Shown: positions 1 to 6,640 of the stretch, one piece after another | Layout of the letters: each line of letters begins with the position of its first letter | Numbering within the stretch: position 1 is the first letter of the stretch | Assembly (NCBI GenBank): GCA_964486825.1 | Contig: CAZAQS010000182.1 | Location: 1-9,744, forward strand | DNA length: 9,744 nt | DNA from: CAZAQS01 sp964486825 | GTDB lineage: Bacteria; Chloroflexota; Anaerolineae; Anaerolineales; UBA4823 | Direction of reading: 5' to 3' | Notes under the pieces: model-generated | The model's input: the letters and a program-made list of their open reading frames with translations, nothing else | Told to the model about the DNA's origin: nothing | Database searches by the model: none | Program-made: the position numbers and the translations under genes

Positions 1-1432
1 GCATACGAATGTAGCAGGAGGAGAAGTTGGGGGAATCACACAGCATATCGGCGCTTATCAGGTCGAGCATAATGGGCAATTAGTAACCTTCCTGGATACT
101 CCAGGGCATGCGGCATTTACAGCCATGCGAGCGCGTGGCGCGCAAGGCGCAGATGTGGTTGTCTTGGTGGTGGCTGCGGATGATGGCGTTATGCCGCAAA
201 CTCGTGAGGCAGCAGCGCATGCCAAAGCAGCGCATGTCCCGATTATCGTGGCAATGAATAAGATGGACAGGTCCAATGCAGACCCGGACCGAGTCAAGCA
301 ACAACTGGCCGAGATTGGCCTGGTCCCAGACGATTGGGATGGGGACACGATTGTAGTACCCATGTCCGCTAAGCAAAGGGAAGGCCTGGAAGATCTCCTT
401 GAAGCGATCTTACTGGTAGCAGATAATTTGGATATCCTGGCTAACCCGGATGGGGCGGTCATAGGGACAGTTATCGAAGCCGAGCGTGACCGGGCCAAGG
501 GTGTCCTGGTGACCTTGCTCGTGCAAAATGGCTCGCTTTCCGTTGGAGATGTCGTCTTAGCTGGCAATACCTACGGCCGCTTGAGAGCTATGTTTGACTA
601 CCGTGGCCGAAAAGTACGAAAAGCTGGACCTTCTACGCCGGTATCTGTAATGGGATTGAACGATGTGCCCCAGGCAGGCGATCTGTTTAAGCTGGTTTCT
701 TCAGAGCGTGAAGCGCGGGCTGCTGTAGAAGAACGCCTGCAGCAAAAATCTCAAAAAGAGGCTACGCAAAAAGCTCCGGTAACCCTGGAGCAATTGTTCG
801 ATCGTTTCCAGGCCGGCGAAGAGCGGGAGCTGCGCCTGATCGTAAAAGCCGATGTCCAGGGCTCCCTCGAACCGATTGTCTCCTCCCTCAATGACCTGAG
901 GGGTGGCGACATTGCCATCAATGTGCTGCATTCAGAAACCGGTAATATCGGCGAAAATGATGTCATGCTCGCCTCCGCTTCTAAAGCGATCGTGGTTGGT
1001 TTCAATGTAAGCGCAGATGCAGCATCAAGGCGCCTGGCAGAAAAAGAAGGCGTTTCGATCCGCCTGTATGATATTATCTACCGGCTGATGGAAGATGTAG
1101 AGAAGGCGTTGAAGGGCATGCTGGAGCCTGTTCTCCAAGAGACTGTAATCGGTCGTGCTGAAGTGCGAGCTCTCTTCCGTATCTCGAAATTAGGGAATAT
1201 CGCTGGTGGTCGGGTCACTGAAGGAGAGATTCGCCGGAATGCTAGAGTTCGTGTCTTGCGGAACGGGAATTTGCTCCACGAAGGCGAGATACAATCTCTC
1301 AAGCACTTGCAAGATGACGTGCGGGAAGTCCGCCAGGGGTTTGAGTTTGGCATTGCGGTGAAAGGTTTTTCCGAATTTGCTCCTGGAGATGTGATAGAAT
1401 GCTATACGGTCGAGAAAGTTGCGGCCGCTTAG
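1..1432 (+). CDS. infB: Translation initiation factor IF-2, 3' part (5' end outside window)
   Basis: IF-2 is the cytoplasmic GTPase that brings fMet-tRNA to the 30S subunit and promotes subunit joining. The frame is open from base 2 to the TAG at 1430-1432, giving 476 visible residues. The N-terminal region and the P-loop (G1) lie upstream of the window. Visible first is the switch I segment GGITQHIGAY (residues 10-19), then DTPGH (G3, 32-36), NKMD (G4, from about 86) and SAK (G5, from about 122). Domains II, III and the fMet-tRNA-binding C-terminal domain follow, with the family-typical stretches KADVQGSLE and GNIGENDVMLASAS. The ATG at 125 lies inside the G domain and is not a start. The gene precedes rbfA by 14 bases, as in many bacterial infB operons. 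Identity is certain; only completeness is limited. Confidence 0.97.
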   Translation, partial: HTNVAGGEVGGITQHIGAYQVEHNGQLVTFLDTPGHAAFTAMRARGAQGADVVVLVVAADDGVMPQTREAAAHAKAAHVPIIVAMNKMDRSNADPDRVKQQLAEIGLVPDDWDGDTIVVPMSAKQREGLEDLLEAILLVADNLDILANPDGAVIGTVIEAERDRAKGVLVTLLVQNGSLSVGDVVLAGNTYGRLRAMFDYRGRKVRKAGPSTPVSVMGLNDVPQAGDLFKLVSSEREARAAVEERLQQKSQKEATQKAPVTLEQLFDRFQAGEERELRLIVKADVQGSLEPIVSSLNDLRGGDIAINVLHSETGNIGENDVMLASASKAIVVGFNVSADAASRRLAEKEGVSIRLYDIIYRLMEDVEKALKGMLEPVLQETVIGRAEVRALFRISKLGNIAGGRVTEGEIRRNARVRVLRNGNLLHEGEIQSLKHLQDDVREVRQGFEFGIAVKGFSEFAPGDVIECYTVEKVAAA

Positions 1433-1446
1433 GGTGGAGGAAGTAA

Positions 1447-1866
1447 GTGGTTTCTATTGTACGAGCTCAACGAATCGCGGAGCGGATCCGTGAAGAATTA
1501 TCCGAGATCCTGGTAACGGGAAGTCTGGATCCTCGGATCCGAGGCGTCTCCGTTACCGATGTGAAGGTTGACAGGGAGTTGGAGTATGCCAGCATCTACG
1601 TATCTGCAATAGAGGGATCGGAGAGAGCGCCTGAAATTCTCGAGGGATTCAAGCATGCTCAAGGTTTTTTGCGTAGTGAGCTGGCCCGCCGGATCAAGCT
1701 TCGTTCTTTCCCTCGACTGCGTTTCTATTGGGACCCGACCTTTGAGAAGGCAGAGAACATAGAGAGGTTATTTGCAGCTCTGCGTGAAGAAGAGAATAAG
1801 AGCGGTCAGCCTCCTCAAAATACATCTGACACTGAAGAGGAAGAATCCGGAGACCGGAATGGATGA
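1447..1866 (+). CDS. rbfA: 30S ribosome-binding factor A
   Basis: RbfA binds immature 30S subunits near the 5' end of 16S rRNA and helps late maturation and cold adaptation. The 139-residue protein has the usual length and the single KH-like fold signature: an N-terminal helix with RAQRIAERIREELSEIL, a strand stretch VSVTDVKVDREL, and the hallmark AQGFLRSELARRIKLR followed by PRLRFYWD (residues 71-96). The tail from about residue 113 is acidic and probably disordered (a run of E around 130-133). The start is GTG at 1447, chosen because GGTGGAGGAAG lies just upstream and the homology begins immediately. It sits 14 bases after infB, and its TGA overlaps the ATG of nrnA (ATGA at 1863-1866), so translation of the two is probably coupled. 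Confidence 0.95.
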   Translation: MVSIVRAQRIAERIREELSEILVTGSLDPRIRGVSVTDVKVDRELEYASIYVSAIEGSERAPEILEGFKHAQGFLRSELARRIKLRSFPRLRFYWDPTFEKAENIERLFAALREEENKSGQPPQNTSDTEEEESGDRNG

Positions 1867-2846
1867 ATGATGATATTTTGCCGGCTATTCGGCGGCAGTT
1901 GCAGGAGGCCAACCGCATATTGATCGTTTCTCACATCCGCCCTGATGGAGATGCAGTTGGTTCACTATTAGGACTGGGTCTGGCTCTCGAGGCGATCGGG
2001 AAAGATGTACAAATGGTTCTGGAGGATGGCCTTCCGGCCAGTTTTGGCTTCCTGGAAGGTAGTAAGCGAATTCGAATGCGGGCTGAGGGGGAATTTGACC
2101 TGGTCATTTCAGTTGATGCTTCAGATATCGAGAGGACCGGGGAGGCTCTTCTAAACGTTCGCCGGAGTGATGGGGGCGACGGAAGCGTACCCGATATTAA
2201 TATTGACCATCATATTACAAACTTGAATTTCGGCAGGTATAATTTAGTAGAGACTGGAGCAGCAGCAACTGCAGAAATTATCGCAAATCACCTGGATGAT
2301 CTCGGGTTGCCGCTGACTTTGGAAATAGCCTCTGCCCTGCTTACTGGCATCATAACGGATACGCTTGGCTTTAAAACCGCCAATATGAGCCCCCAAGTGC
2401 TTTATACAGGGGCCAGGTTGATGGAAGCTGGGGCTAATTTACCCACATTATTCAGCAACGCTCTTTATAAACGTTCTTTTCAAACCGCCCGGTTGTGGGG
2501 TGTGGGCCTGTCCAAGTTGAAACGGGATGGCCCTATTGTTTGGACCAGCCTGACCAGGAAAGACCGGCAGGCAATTGGTTATCCGGGCCGCGATGATGGA
2601 GACTTAATAAATCTCGTTTCTTCAATCGATGAAGCTGCTGTAGCTATGGTCTTTGTGGAGCAAAACAATGGCAGCGTTAAAGTGAGTCTTAGAGCTCAAC
2701 CTGGCATAGATGTGTCGAAAGTGGCCCTGGACTTTGGGGGCGGTGGGCATAAAGCGGCAGCGGGCGCCCAATTAGAAGGGACTTTAGACGAAGTGCAAGA
2801 AAAAGTATTACGGGCAACTCGAGCACTTCTCGCCAACCTTGTATAG
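1863..2846 (+). CDS. nrnA: DHH/DHHA1 phosphoesterase, NrnA-like oligoribonuclease / pAp phosphatase
   Basis: This is a DHH-family phosphoesterase of the NrnA type. Such enzymes degrade 2-5 nucleotide RNAs and in many bacteria also dephosphorylate 3'-phosphoadenosine 5'-phosphate. All metal-binding motifs are visible: HIRPDGDA (residues 24-31), VDASD (84-88), DHH (115-117) and TD (165-166). The C-terminal DHHA1 substrate-binding domain carries FGGGGHKAAAG (291-301). The length of 327 residues fits the family. The ATG at 1863 overlaps the rbfA stop; a GGAG at 1849-1852 inside rbfA can serve as ribosome site. The position between rbfA and truB is the typical home of this gene in Gram-positive-like operons. 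The exact substrate (nanoRNA, pAp, or pGpG/c-di-NMP breakdown products) cannot be read from sequence. Confidence 0.93.
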   Translation: MNDDILPAIRRQLQEANRILIVSHIRPDGDAVGSLLGLGLALEAIGKDVQMVLEDGLPASFGFLEGSKRIRMRAEGEFDLVISVDASDIERTGEALLNVRRSDGGDGSVPDINIDHHITNLNFGRYNLVETGAAATAEIIANHLDDLGLPLTLEIASALLTGIITDTLGFKTANMSPQVLYTGARLMEAGANLPTLFSNALYKRSFQTARLWGVGLSKLKRDGPIVWTSLTRKDRQAIGYPGRDDGDLINLVSSIDEAAVAMVFVEQNNGSVKVSLRAQPGIDVSKVALDFGGGGHKAAAGAQLEGTLDEVQEKVLRATRALLANLV

Positions 2847-2909
2847 AGACCTGGCGATTATTTCTGAGAAGTATCTCTTTTTTTGGAAATTAATAAGCAG
2901 GGAGAGGAA

Positions 2910-3821
2910 ATGAACCGAGAAGACCATATCAAGAATGTCGTATCTGGAGTACTCGTGGTTGACAAACCGGTTGGTTTGACCTCGCACGATGTAGTACAGA
3001 TTATCCGCAGGGGTACCAGTATCCGGAGAGCGGGTCATACAGGAACCCTGGATCCCAGGGCATCTGGAGTCCTGGTGGTGTTGCTCGGTCCTGCAGTACG
3101 GTTGAGTGAGTACGTATCTGCCTCAGATAAGCGCTACCAGGCCACCATCCGCCTGGGAAGCTCAACCGATACCTTTGATGCAGAAGGGAGGATCACCGCC
3201 TCCGCATCTGTGGATAGTATTTCTGAAGAACAATTTGAGGGGATTCTCGACCAATACGTTGGAGAAATCGAACAGGTGCCTCCCCCCTATTCTGCTATAA
3301 AAGTTGGCGGTCGAAAGGCCTATGAAATGGCACGCGAGGGCGAAGAGGTCAATTTGGAGCCGCGCGTGATCCAGGTTTACAGCCTTGAGCTTTTAGAGTG
3401 GGATCCACCTGAAGCGGTTGTGGATGTGTTTTGCTCATCTGGCACGTACGTTCGCTCTCTCGCAAATGATCTGGGAAATGCCCTTGGTGTTGGAGCCCAC
3501 CTGGTAGGCTTACGGAGGACAAAAAGCGGTCGCTTTACCTTGCGGGATGCGGTTCCTTTGAGGCGCCTGCAGGAAGCTTTTGTGGCGGGTGATTGGTATA
3601 AATATCTTATCCCCGCGGCAGAAGCGCTGGCGGATTGGCCGATGGTTGAGCTGGATGGTGACCAGGTCGAATTGGTCCGGCACGGCCATCGGGTCCCGGC
3701 TGAGGCGGGTACAAAAGGTTGGGCGCGTGGGGTGAGCGAACAGGGTGACCTGGTTGCTCTCCTGGAGGTAGACGAAGAGACCAACGAGTGGCAGCCGCGC
3801 AAGGTATTTTTCCAGTCTTGA
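2910..3821 (+). CDS. truB: tRNA pseudouridine(55) synthase
   Basis: TruB isomerises U55 to pseudouridine in the T-loop of tRNAs. From the ATG at 2910 the protein has 303 residues. It opens with GVLVVDKPVGLTSHDVV (residues 13-29), followed by the catalytic block AGHTGTLDP (41-49), in which D48 is the nucleophile. PPPYSAIKVGGRKAYE (124-139) and CSSGTYVRSLANDLG (175-189) complete the family signature. The part after about residue 240 matches the position of the PUA-like RNA-binding domain. The ATG was preferred over an upstream in-frame TTG at 2883 because GGGAGAGG sits just before 2910 and the nine extra residues show no homology. The gap to nrnA is 63 bases and holds only a weak stem plus T-run. 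Confidence 0.95.
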   Translation: MNREDHIKNVVSGVLVVDKPVGLTSHDVVQIIRRGTSIRRAGHTGTLDPRASGVLVVLLGPAVRLSEYVSASDKRYQATIRLGSSTDTFDAEGRITASASVDSISEEQFEGILDQYVGEIEQVPPPYSAIKVGGRKAYEMAREGEEVNLEPRVIQVYSLELLEWDPPEAVVDVFCSSGTYVRSLANDLGNALGVGAHLVGLRRTKSGRFTLRDAVPLRRLQEAFVAGDWYKYLIPAAEALADWPMVELDGDQVELVRHGHRVPAEAGTKGWARGVSEQGDLVALLEVDEETNEWQPRKVFFQS

Positions 3822-3833
3822 TTGGTAATCATT

Positions 3834-3839
3834 TATAAT
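3834..3839 (+). promoter_or_regulatory. Possible -10 element ahead of ribF
   Basis: An exact TATAAT lies in the 48-base gap between truB and ribF, placing a start site near 3846 and leaving a leader of about 25 bases. No good -35 hexamer is found 16-18 bases upstream, where the truB end reads CCAGT or similar. It may be an internal promoter of modest strength, or chance AT-richness. The gap is too short to contain an FMN riboswitch, and none is seen. Confidence 0.3.
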
Positions 3840-3869
3840 CCAGGCGTCCGAAGGAGATAGCGGGTTCTT

Positions 3870-4814
3870 ATGCAACCTCAAACATCGTTGAAATCCTTTC
3901 ACCTGAAAAACACTTGGCTGACGATTGGTTCCTTTGATGGCGTGCACCGGGGACATCAAGAAATTATTAAAAATTTGACCTCTGGCGCCCATACAGTGGG
4001 AGCACAGGCAGTTGTACTGACTTTCCATCCCCATCCGGCCAAAGTTCTCGGAAAACGCCAAGATTTTTATTACTTGACCTCTCCTGAAGAGCGGGCAGAC
4101 CTGCTCGGGCAAATGGGCGTGGATTATGTCATTACCTATCCATTTGACTTGCAGGTGGCAGGGACTTCCGCTCGAGATTTTGTCGAAGAGATCCACAACC
4201 ACCTGGGTTTCCGCCATTTATGGGTAGGCCACGATTTTGCTTTGGGACGCAATCGAGAGGGCGACCTGCCAACTTTGCGCCGCCTGGGGGAAGAGTTTGG
4301 TTTTACAGTAGAAGTTGTCGAGCAGGTCAAGGTGGATGGGTTAGCCGTTTCTTCCAGCCAGGTGCGCGCTTTAATACGTGAGGGAGCGGTAGACAAGGCT
4401 GAGCTCATGTTAGGGCGGCCTTATACGGTATTGGGAACGGTAGTCCCGGGAGATGGGCGTGGGCGAACGATCGGCATCCCTACGGCTAACTTGAGTGTCT
4501 GGGAGGAGAAACTACTGCCTCGCTCGGGTGTTTATGTATGCAGGGCGTGGCTAGGTGGAGAGGCCCATGGAGCAGTGACAAATATCGGCGTACGCCCTAC
4601 CTTTGACCAACAAGAGCTCATTCCCCACCTGGAAACGCATTTATTGGATTTCGATCAAGATTTATATGGCAAGGAAATTAGCCTTGAATTCATCAGTCGG
4701 CTTCGGGACGAGCAGCGCTTTCCTAACCCACAAGCTTTGGTGGCCCAAATCCAAAAAGATATTGAACGGGGACGCCTGATCCTTTCAGAGGTAACCGAAG
4801 AAAAATTTCGCTAA
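3870..4814 (+). CDS. ribF: Bifunctional riboflavin kinase / FAD synthetase
   Basis: RibF phosphorylates riboflavin to FMN and then adenylates FMN to FAD. The 314-residue protein has both modules. The N-terminal nucleotidyltransferase shows GSFDGVHRGHQ (residues 20-30, with the HxGH-like nucleotide-binding element), VGHDFALGRNREGD (119-132) and SSSQVR (161-166). The C-terminal flavokinase shows GRGRTIGIPTANL (196-208, with the PTAN motif), TNIGVRPTF (237-245) and the segment around E255 (ETHLLDFD). The start is the ATG at 3870; an in-frame TAG at 3858 excludes any longer form. AAGGAG at 3851-3856 is 13 bases from the ATG, longer than ideal. The gene commonly follows truB in bacteria, as here. 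Confidence 0.95.
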   Translation: MQPQTSLKSFHLKNTWLTIGSFDGVHRGHQEIIKNLTSGAHTVGAQAVVLTFHPHPAKVLGKRQDFYYLTSPEERADLLGQMGVDYVITYPFDLQVAGTSARDFVEEIHNHLGFRHLWVGHDFALGRNREGDLPTLRRLGEEFGFTVEVVEQVKVDGLAVSSSQVRALIREGAVDKAELMLGRPYTVLGTVVPGDGRGRTIGIPTANLSVWEEKLLPRSGVYVCRAWLGGEAHGAVTNIGVRPTFDQQELIPHLETHLLDFDQDLYGKEISLEFISRLRDEQRFPNPQALVAQIQKDIERGRLILSEVTEEKFR

Positions 4815-4827
4815 CTGGAGGTGAACC

Positions 4828-5622
4828 ATGCGACAGTACCTGGATATGATGGCGCATGTTTTGGAACAGGGAGTGAGGAAGGAAGACCGCACAGGGACCG
4901 GTACTTTATCGGTATTTGGTTACCAAATGCGCTTTGACCTTTCTAACGGCTTTCCCCTGATTACGACCAAGCGGATACACCTTCGTTCCGTCATTATCGA
5001 GCTGCTCTGGTTTTTGCGCGGCGATACAAATATTAAGTACCTCCAGGATCATAACGTCACGATCTGGGATGAATGGGCGGATGAGGAAGGAAACCTGGGG
5101 CCTGTTTATGGGTACCAATGGCGGTCCTGGCCCAACCCAGATGGTTCTTATACAGATCAAATTTCGAACGTCATCCAGCAAATCCGGGAGAAGCCTTACA
5201 GCCGTAGGCATATGGTCGTAGCTTATAACCCTTCAGCTGTCGAACTGATGGCCTTGCCGCCCTGCCATGCCATGTTTCAATTTTATGTAGCTGAAGGAAA
5301 GCTCTCTTGCCAGTTATACCAGCGCAGCGCAGATATTTTCCTGGGGGTGCCTTTTAATATTGCTTCGTATTCCTTGCTCACACATTTGGTGGCACAACAA
5401 TGTGATTTGCAGGTGGGTGAATTTATCTGGACGGGTGGAGATACCCACCTGTATCTGAACCATATCGATCAAGCCCGGTTGCAGTTGTCACGGGAACCGT
5501 ATCCGGTGCCCCAGTTGACAATCAAGCGCCAACCCGTTTCTGTGTTCGATTACCAGTTTGAGGATTTTGAGATCCTGAACTACCAATGCCATCCTGCAAT
5601 CAAAGCGCCGATCGCTGTATGA
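4828..5622 (+). CDS. thyA: Thymidylate synthase (ThyA type)
   Basis: ThyA methylates dUMP to dTMP using 5,10-methylene-tetrahydrofolate and releases dihydrofolate. The 264 residues match the length of the E. coli enzyme, and the catalytic positions fall at the same numbers: R21 in DRTGTGT, W80-D81, R126-R127 in YSRRHMV, the nucleophile C146 in LPPCHAMF, R166 and D169 in YQRSAD, N177 in GVPFNIASYS, and H207/Y209 in GGDTHLYLNH. There is no sign of an insertion or a missing residue. GGAGGTG lies just before the ATG, 13 bases after ribF. folA follows after 12 bases, so the dihydrofolate made here can be reduced by the product of the next gene. Confidence 0.97.
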   Translation: MRQYLDMMAHVLEQGVRKEDRTGTGTLSVFGYQMRFDLSNGFPLITTKRIHLRSVIIELLWFLRGDTNIKYLQDHNVTIWDEWADEEGNLGPVYGYQWRSWPNPDGSYTDQISNVIQQIREKPYSRRHMVVAYNPSAVELMALPPCHAMFQFYVAEGKLSCQLYQRSADIFLGVPFNIASYSLLTHLVAQQCDLQVGEFIWTGGDTHLYLNHIDQARLQLSREPYPVPQLTIKRQPVSVFDYQFEDFEILNYQCHPAIKAPIAV

Positions 5623-5634
5623 TTTAAATCTAAC

Positions 5635-6126
5635 ATGCTTGTATCCTTGATCGTGGCCATGGATGAGAAGGGAGGCATTGGCTACCGGGGAGGCTTACCC
5701 TGGCGCCTGTCCGCCGATCTGCGTCGCTTCAAGCAGATTACGATGGGCCACCATATCGTGATGGGGCGAAAGACTTATGAATCGATCGCCAGGCCTCTTC
5801 CCGGCAGAATAACTGTCATCATCACCCGTAACGCTCGCTTTGTAGCTCCCGGTTGCCTGACCGCAGCATCCCTCGAGGAGGCTTTACGTATCGCTGAAAG
5901 GCAAGGCGATGAAGAAGCATTCGTGATCGGGGGTGGCGAGATCTTTACGGAAGCCCTCCCGAAGGCGGACCGTATCTACCTGACGCGTGTCCATACGGTA
6001 ACTGATGCTGACACTTTCTTCCCGAATTTCGTGATCGAAGACTGGGATATAGCAGAAAGCCACTTTCAAGAGGTGGACGAGGTCAATGAATTTATGTTTA
6101 CCTTTATGCTACTGGTCCGCAAATAG
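5635..6126 (+). CDS. folA: Dihydrofolate reductase
   Basis: DHFR reduces dihydrofolate to tetrahydrofolate with NADPH, closing the cycle opened by thymidylate synthase. The 163-residue length is typical for a chromosomal enzyme. Visible features are the N-terminal strand VSLIVAMDEKGGIG, LPWRLSADLRRF (residues 21-32, with the catalytic acid D28), MGRKTYESI followed by RPLPGR (NADPH and folate contacts), and VIGGGEIF with the conserved double glycine. The ATG at 5635 is 12 bases after the thyA stop. No Shine-Dalgarno is visible in the AT-rich gap, so translation probably depends on ribosomes coming from thyA. Nothing suggests a plasmid-type resistance DHFR. Confidence 0.95.
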   Translation: MLVSLIVAMDEKGGIGYRGGLPWRLSADLRRFKQITMGHHIVMGRKTYESIARPLPGRITVIITRNARFVAPGCLTAASLEEALRIAERQGDEEAFVIGGGEIFTEALPKADRIYLTRVHTVTDADTFFPNFVIEDWDIAESHFQEVDEVNEFMFTFMLLVRK

Positions 6127-6163
6127 ACCGCTTCCGAGCGTACCTGGATCATCAAAATATCCC

Positions 6164-6193
6164 TTGACAGAATTAGGCCAGGCGTGATATAAA
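6164..6193 (+). promoter_or_regulatory. Sigma-70-type extended -10 promoter for the T-box/trpB2 transcript
   Basis: TTGACA at 6164-6169 is an exact -35 consensus. TATAAA at 6188-6193 matches the -10 at five of six bases, with TGA directly before it forming an extended -10 (TGn). The spacer is 18 bases. The start site would be near 6200-6201, about 20 bases upstream of the first T-box helix. The promoter lies about 40 bases after the folA stop, so trpB2 is a separate transcription unit from the infB-folA block. Confidence 0.8.
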
Positions 6194-6448
6194 CCAGCCT
6201 AATAACAATCCGATATTGAATGACTGTGAAGAGGACGAGTAAACGCAGTAGCGGCGTCCCAGAGAGCGGGGAACAGGTGAAAACCCCGTACGTACGGCAG
6301 CGTTGAATGGACCTTGGAGTTGCAGGGTGAAAGGTTTTTCGGGACCAAATAGCTCGAGCCGGAGATGCCACCGTTATCCAGGCAGAGGGTATAAGCCGGT
6401 TATCAGCACGGCCGTACCCAAAAACGAGTGAGGCTGGCCTCAAACAAT

Positions 6449-6472
6449 CCGTCGCATCATCGGCGGTTTTTT
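6449..6472 (+). terminator. Terminator-like GC hairpin with T-run inside the leader
   Basis: CCGTCG (6449-6454) pairs with CGGCGG (6461-6466, one G-U) across CATCAT. It is followed by six T and a G, and flanked by AACAA/TTGTT, which could lengthen the stem. By form it is a Rho-independent terminator, but it lies about 40 bases before the T-box sequence, where stem III is expected. It could be stem III, an early extra terminator, or a pause site. No T-box-like antiterminator precedes it. Confidence 0.4.
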
Positions 6473-6510
6473 GTTAATGGCAGGTAGATCGCCAGGAGAC
6501 CAGCTTAATC

Positions 6511-6542
6511 GGGGTGGCACCACGGACAAAGCGTTCGTCCCC
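6511..6542 (+). promoter_or_regulatory. T-box antiterminator hairpin
   Basis: The two helices of a canonical T-box antiterminator are visible. GGGG (6511-6514) pairs with CCCC (6539-6542). The seven-base bulge TGGCACC (6515-6521) is the site that binds the tRNA 3' end. ACGGAC (6522-6527) pairs with GTTCGT (6533-6538) with one G-U, closing the loop AAAGC. Its 3' side is shared with the terminator, so the two structures exclude each other. Confidence 0.9.
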
Positions 6543-6569
6543 ATATGGGATGAGCGCGTTTTTGTTTTC
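6531..6569 (+). terminator. T-box-controlled intrinsic terminator
   Basis: GCGTTCGTCCC (6531-6541) pairs with GGGATGAGCGC (6547-6557) across the loop CATAT, giving 11 pairs with two G-U. The T-rich tract TTTTTGTTTT follows at 6559-6568. The 5' arm consists of bases that in the antiterminator pair with ACGGAC and GGGG. This is the expected switch: charged tRNA-Trp favours this stem and premature stop, uncharged tRNA-Trp prevents it. Confidence 0.9.
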
Positions 6570-6640
6570 TATAGTAACCTCTCATCCCTGGATAAGGAAG
6601 GAATTAGTCTAAAATTTTATGTCATTATAAGGAGGCAGCT

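Larger units (their letters stand above)
6201..6570 (+). promoter_or_regulatory. T-box riboswitch leader, tryptophan-specific (UGG specifier)
   Basis: A T-box is a 5' leader RNA that binds a specific uncharged tRNA and then lets transcription pass a terminator. The landmarks appear in the expected order. GAAGAGGACGAGTA (6228-6241) is the stem I base. CCAGAGAGCGGGG with GGTGAAAACC, around 6258-6286, is the distal stem I including a CGGGG/CCCCG helix. The specifier loop reads GAA-TGG-ACC (6305-6313), placing the codon UGG at 6308-6310. CCGTTAT (6371-6377) and GAGTG (6426-6430) belong to the stem II/III region. The T-box GGGGTGGCACCACGG is at 6511-6525. The specifier codes for Trp, in agreement with the trpB2 gene downstream. 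The bulge reads TGGC, which would pair with tRNA ending GCCA, and G is the usual discriminator base of bacterial tRNA-Trp. The stem II/III fold is only partly resolved by eye. Confidence 0.93.

Noticed and set aside
2866..2884. GAGA-AGTA-TCTC stem followed by seven T between nrnA and truB
   Set aside because: Only four pairs, AT-rich and inside a tightly packed co-directional operon. Too weak to call a terminator.
2883..2909. Upstream in-frame TTG start for truB
   Set aside because: No ribosome site before it. The ATG at 2910 has a good GGAGAGG, and the TruB homology starts after it.
3822..3869. FMN riboswitch ahead of ribF
   Set aside because: The gap is 48 bases, far too short for an RFN element, and none of its conserved blocks is seen.
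3510..4217. 235-residue open frame on the - strand across truB and ribF
   Set aside because: Fully antisense to two well-identified genes, with no family resemblance and a low-complexity shadow-like composition.
6066..6443. 125-residue open frame on the - strand across folA and the T-box leader
   Set aside because: It covers the promoter and conserved T-box elements of the + strand. No ribosome site or recognisable protein.
6311..6480. A second, tandem T-box before the hairpin at 6449-6472
   Set aside because: Only one specifier loop and one T-box sequence are present. Nothing like GGGTGGNACC precedes the first hairpin.
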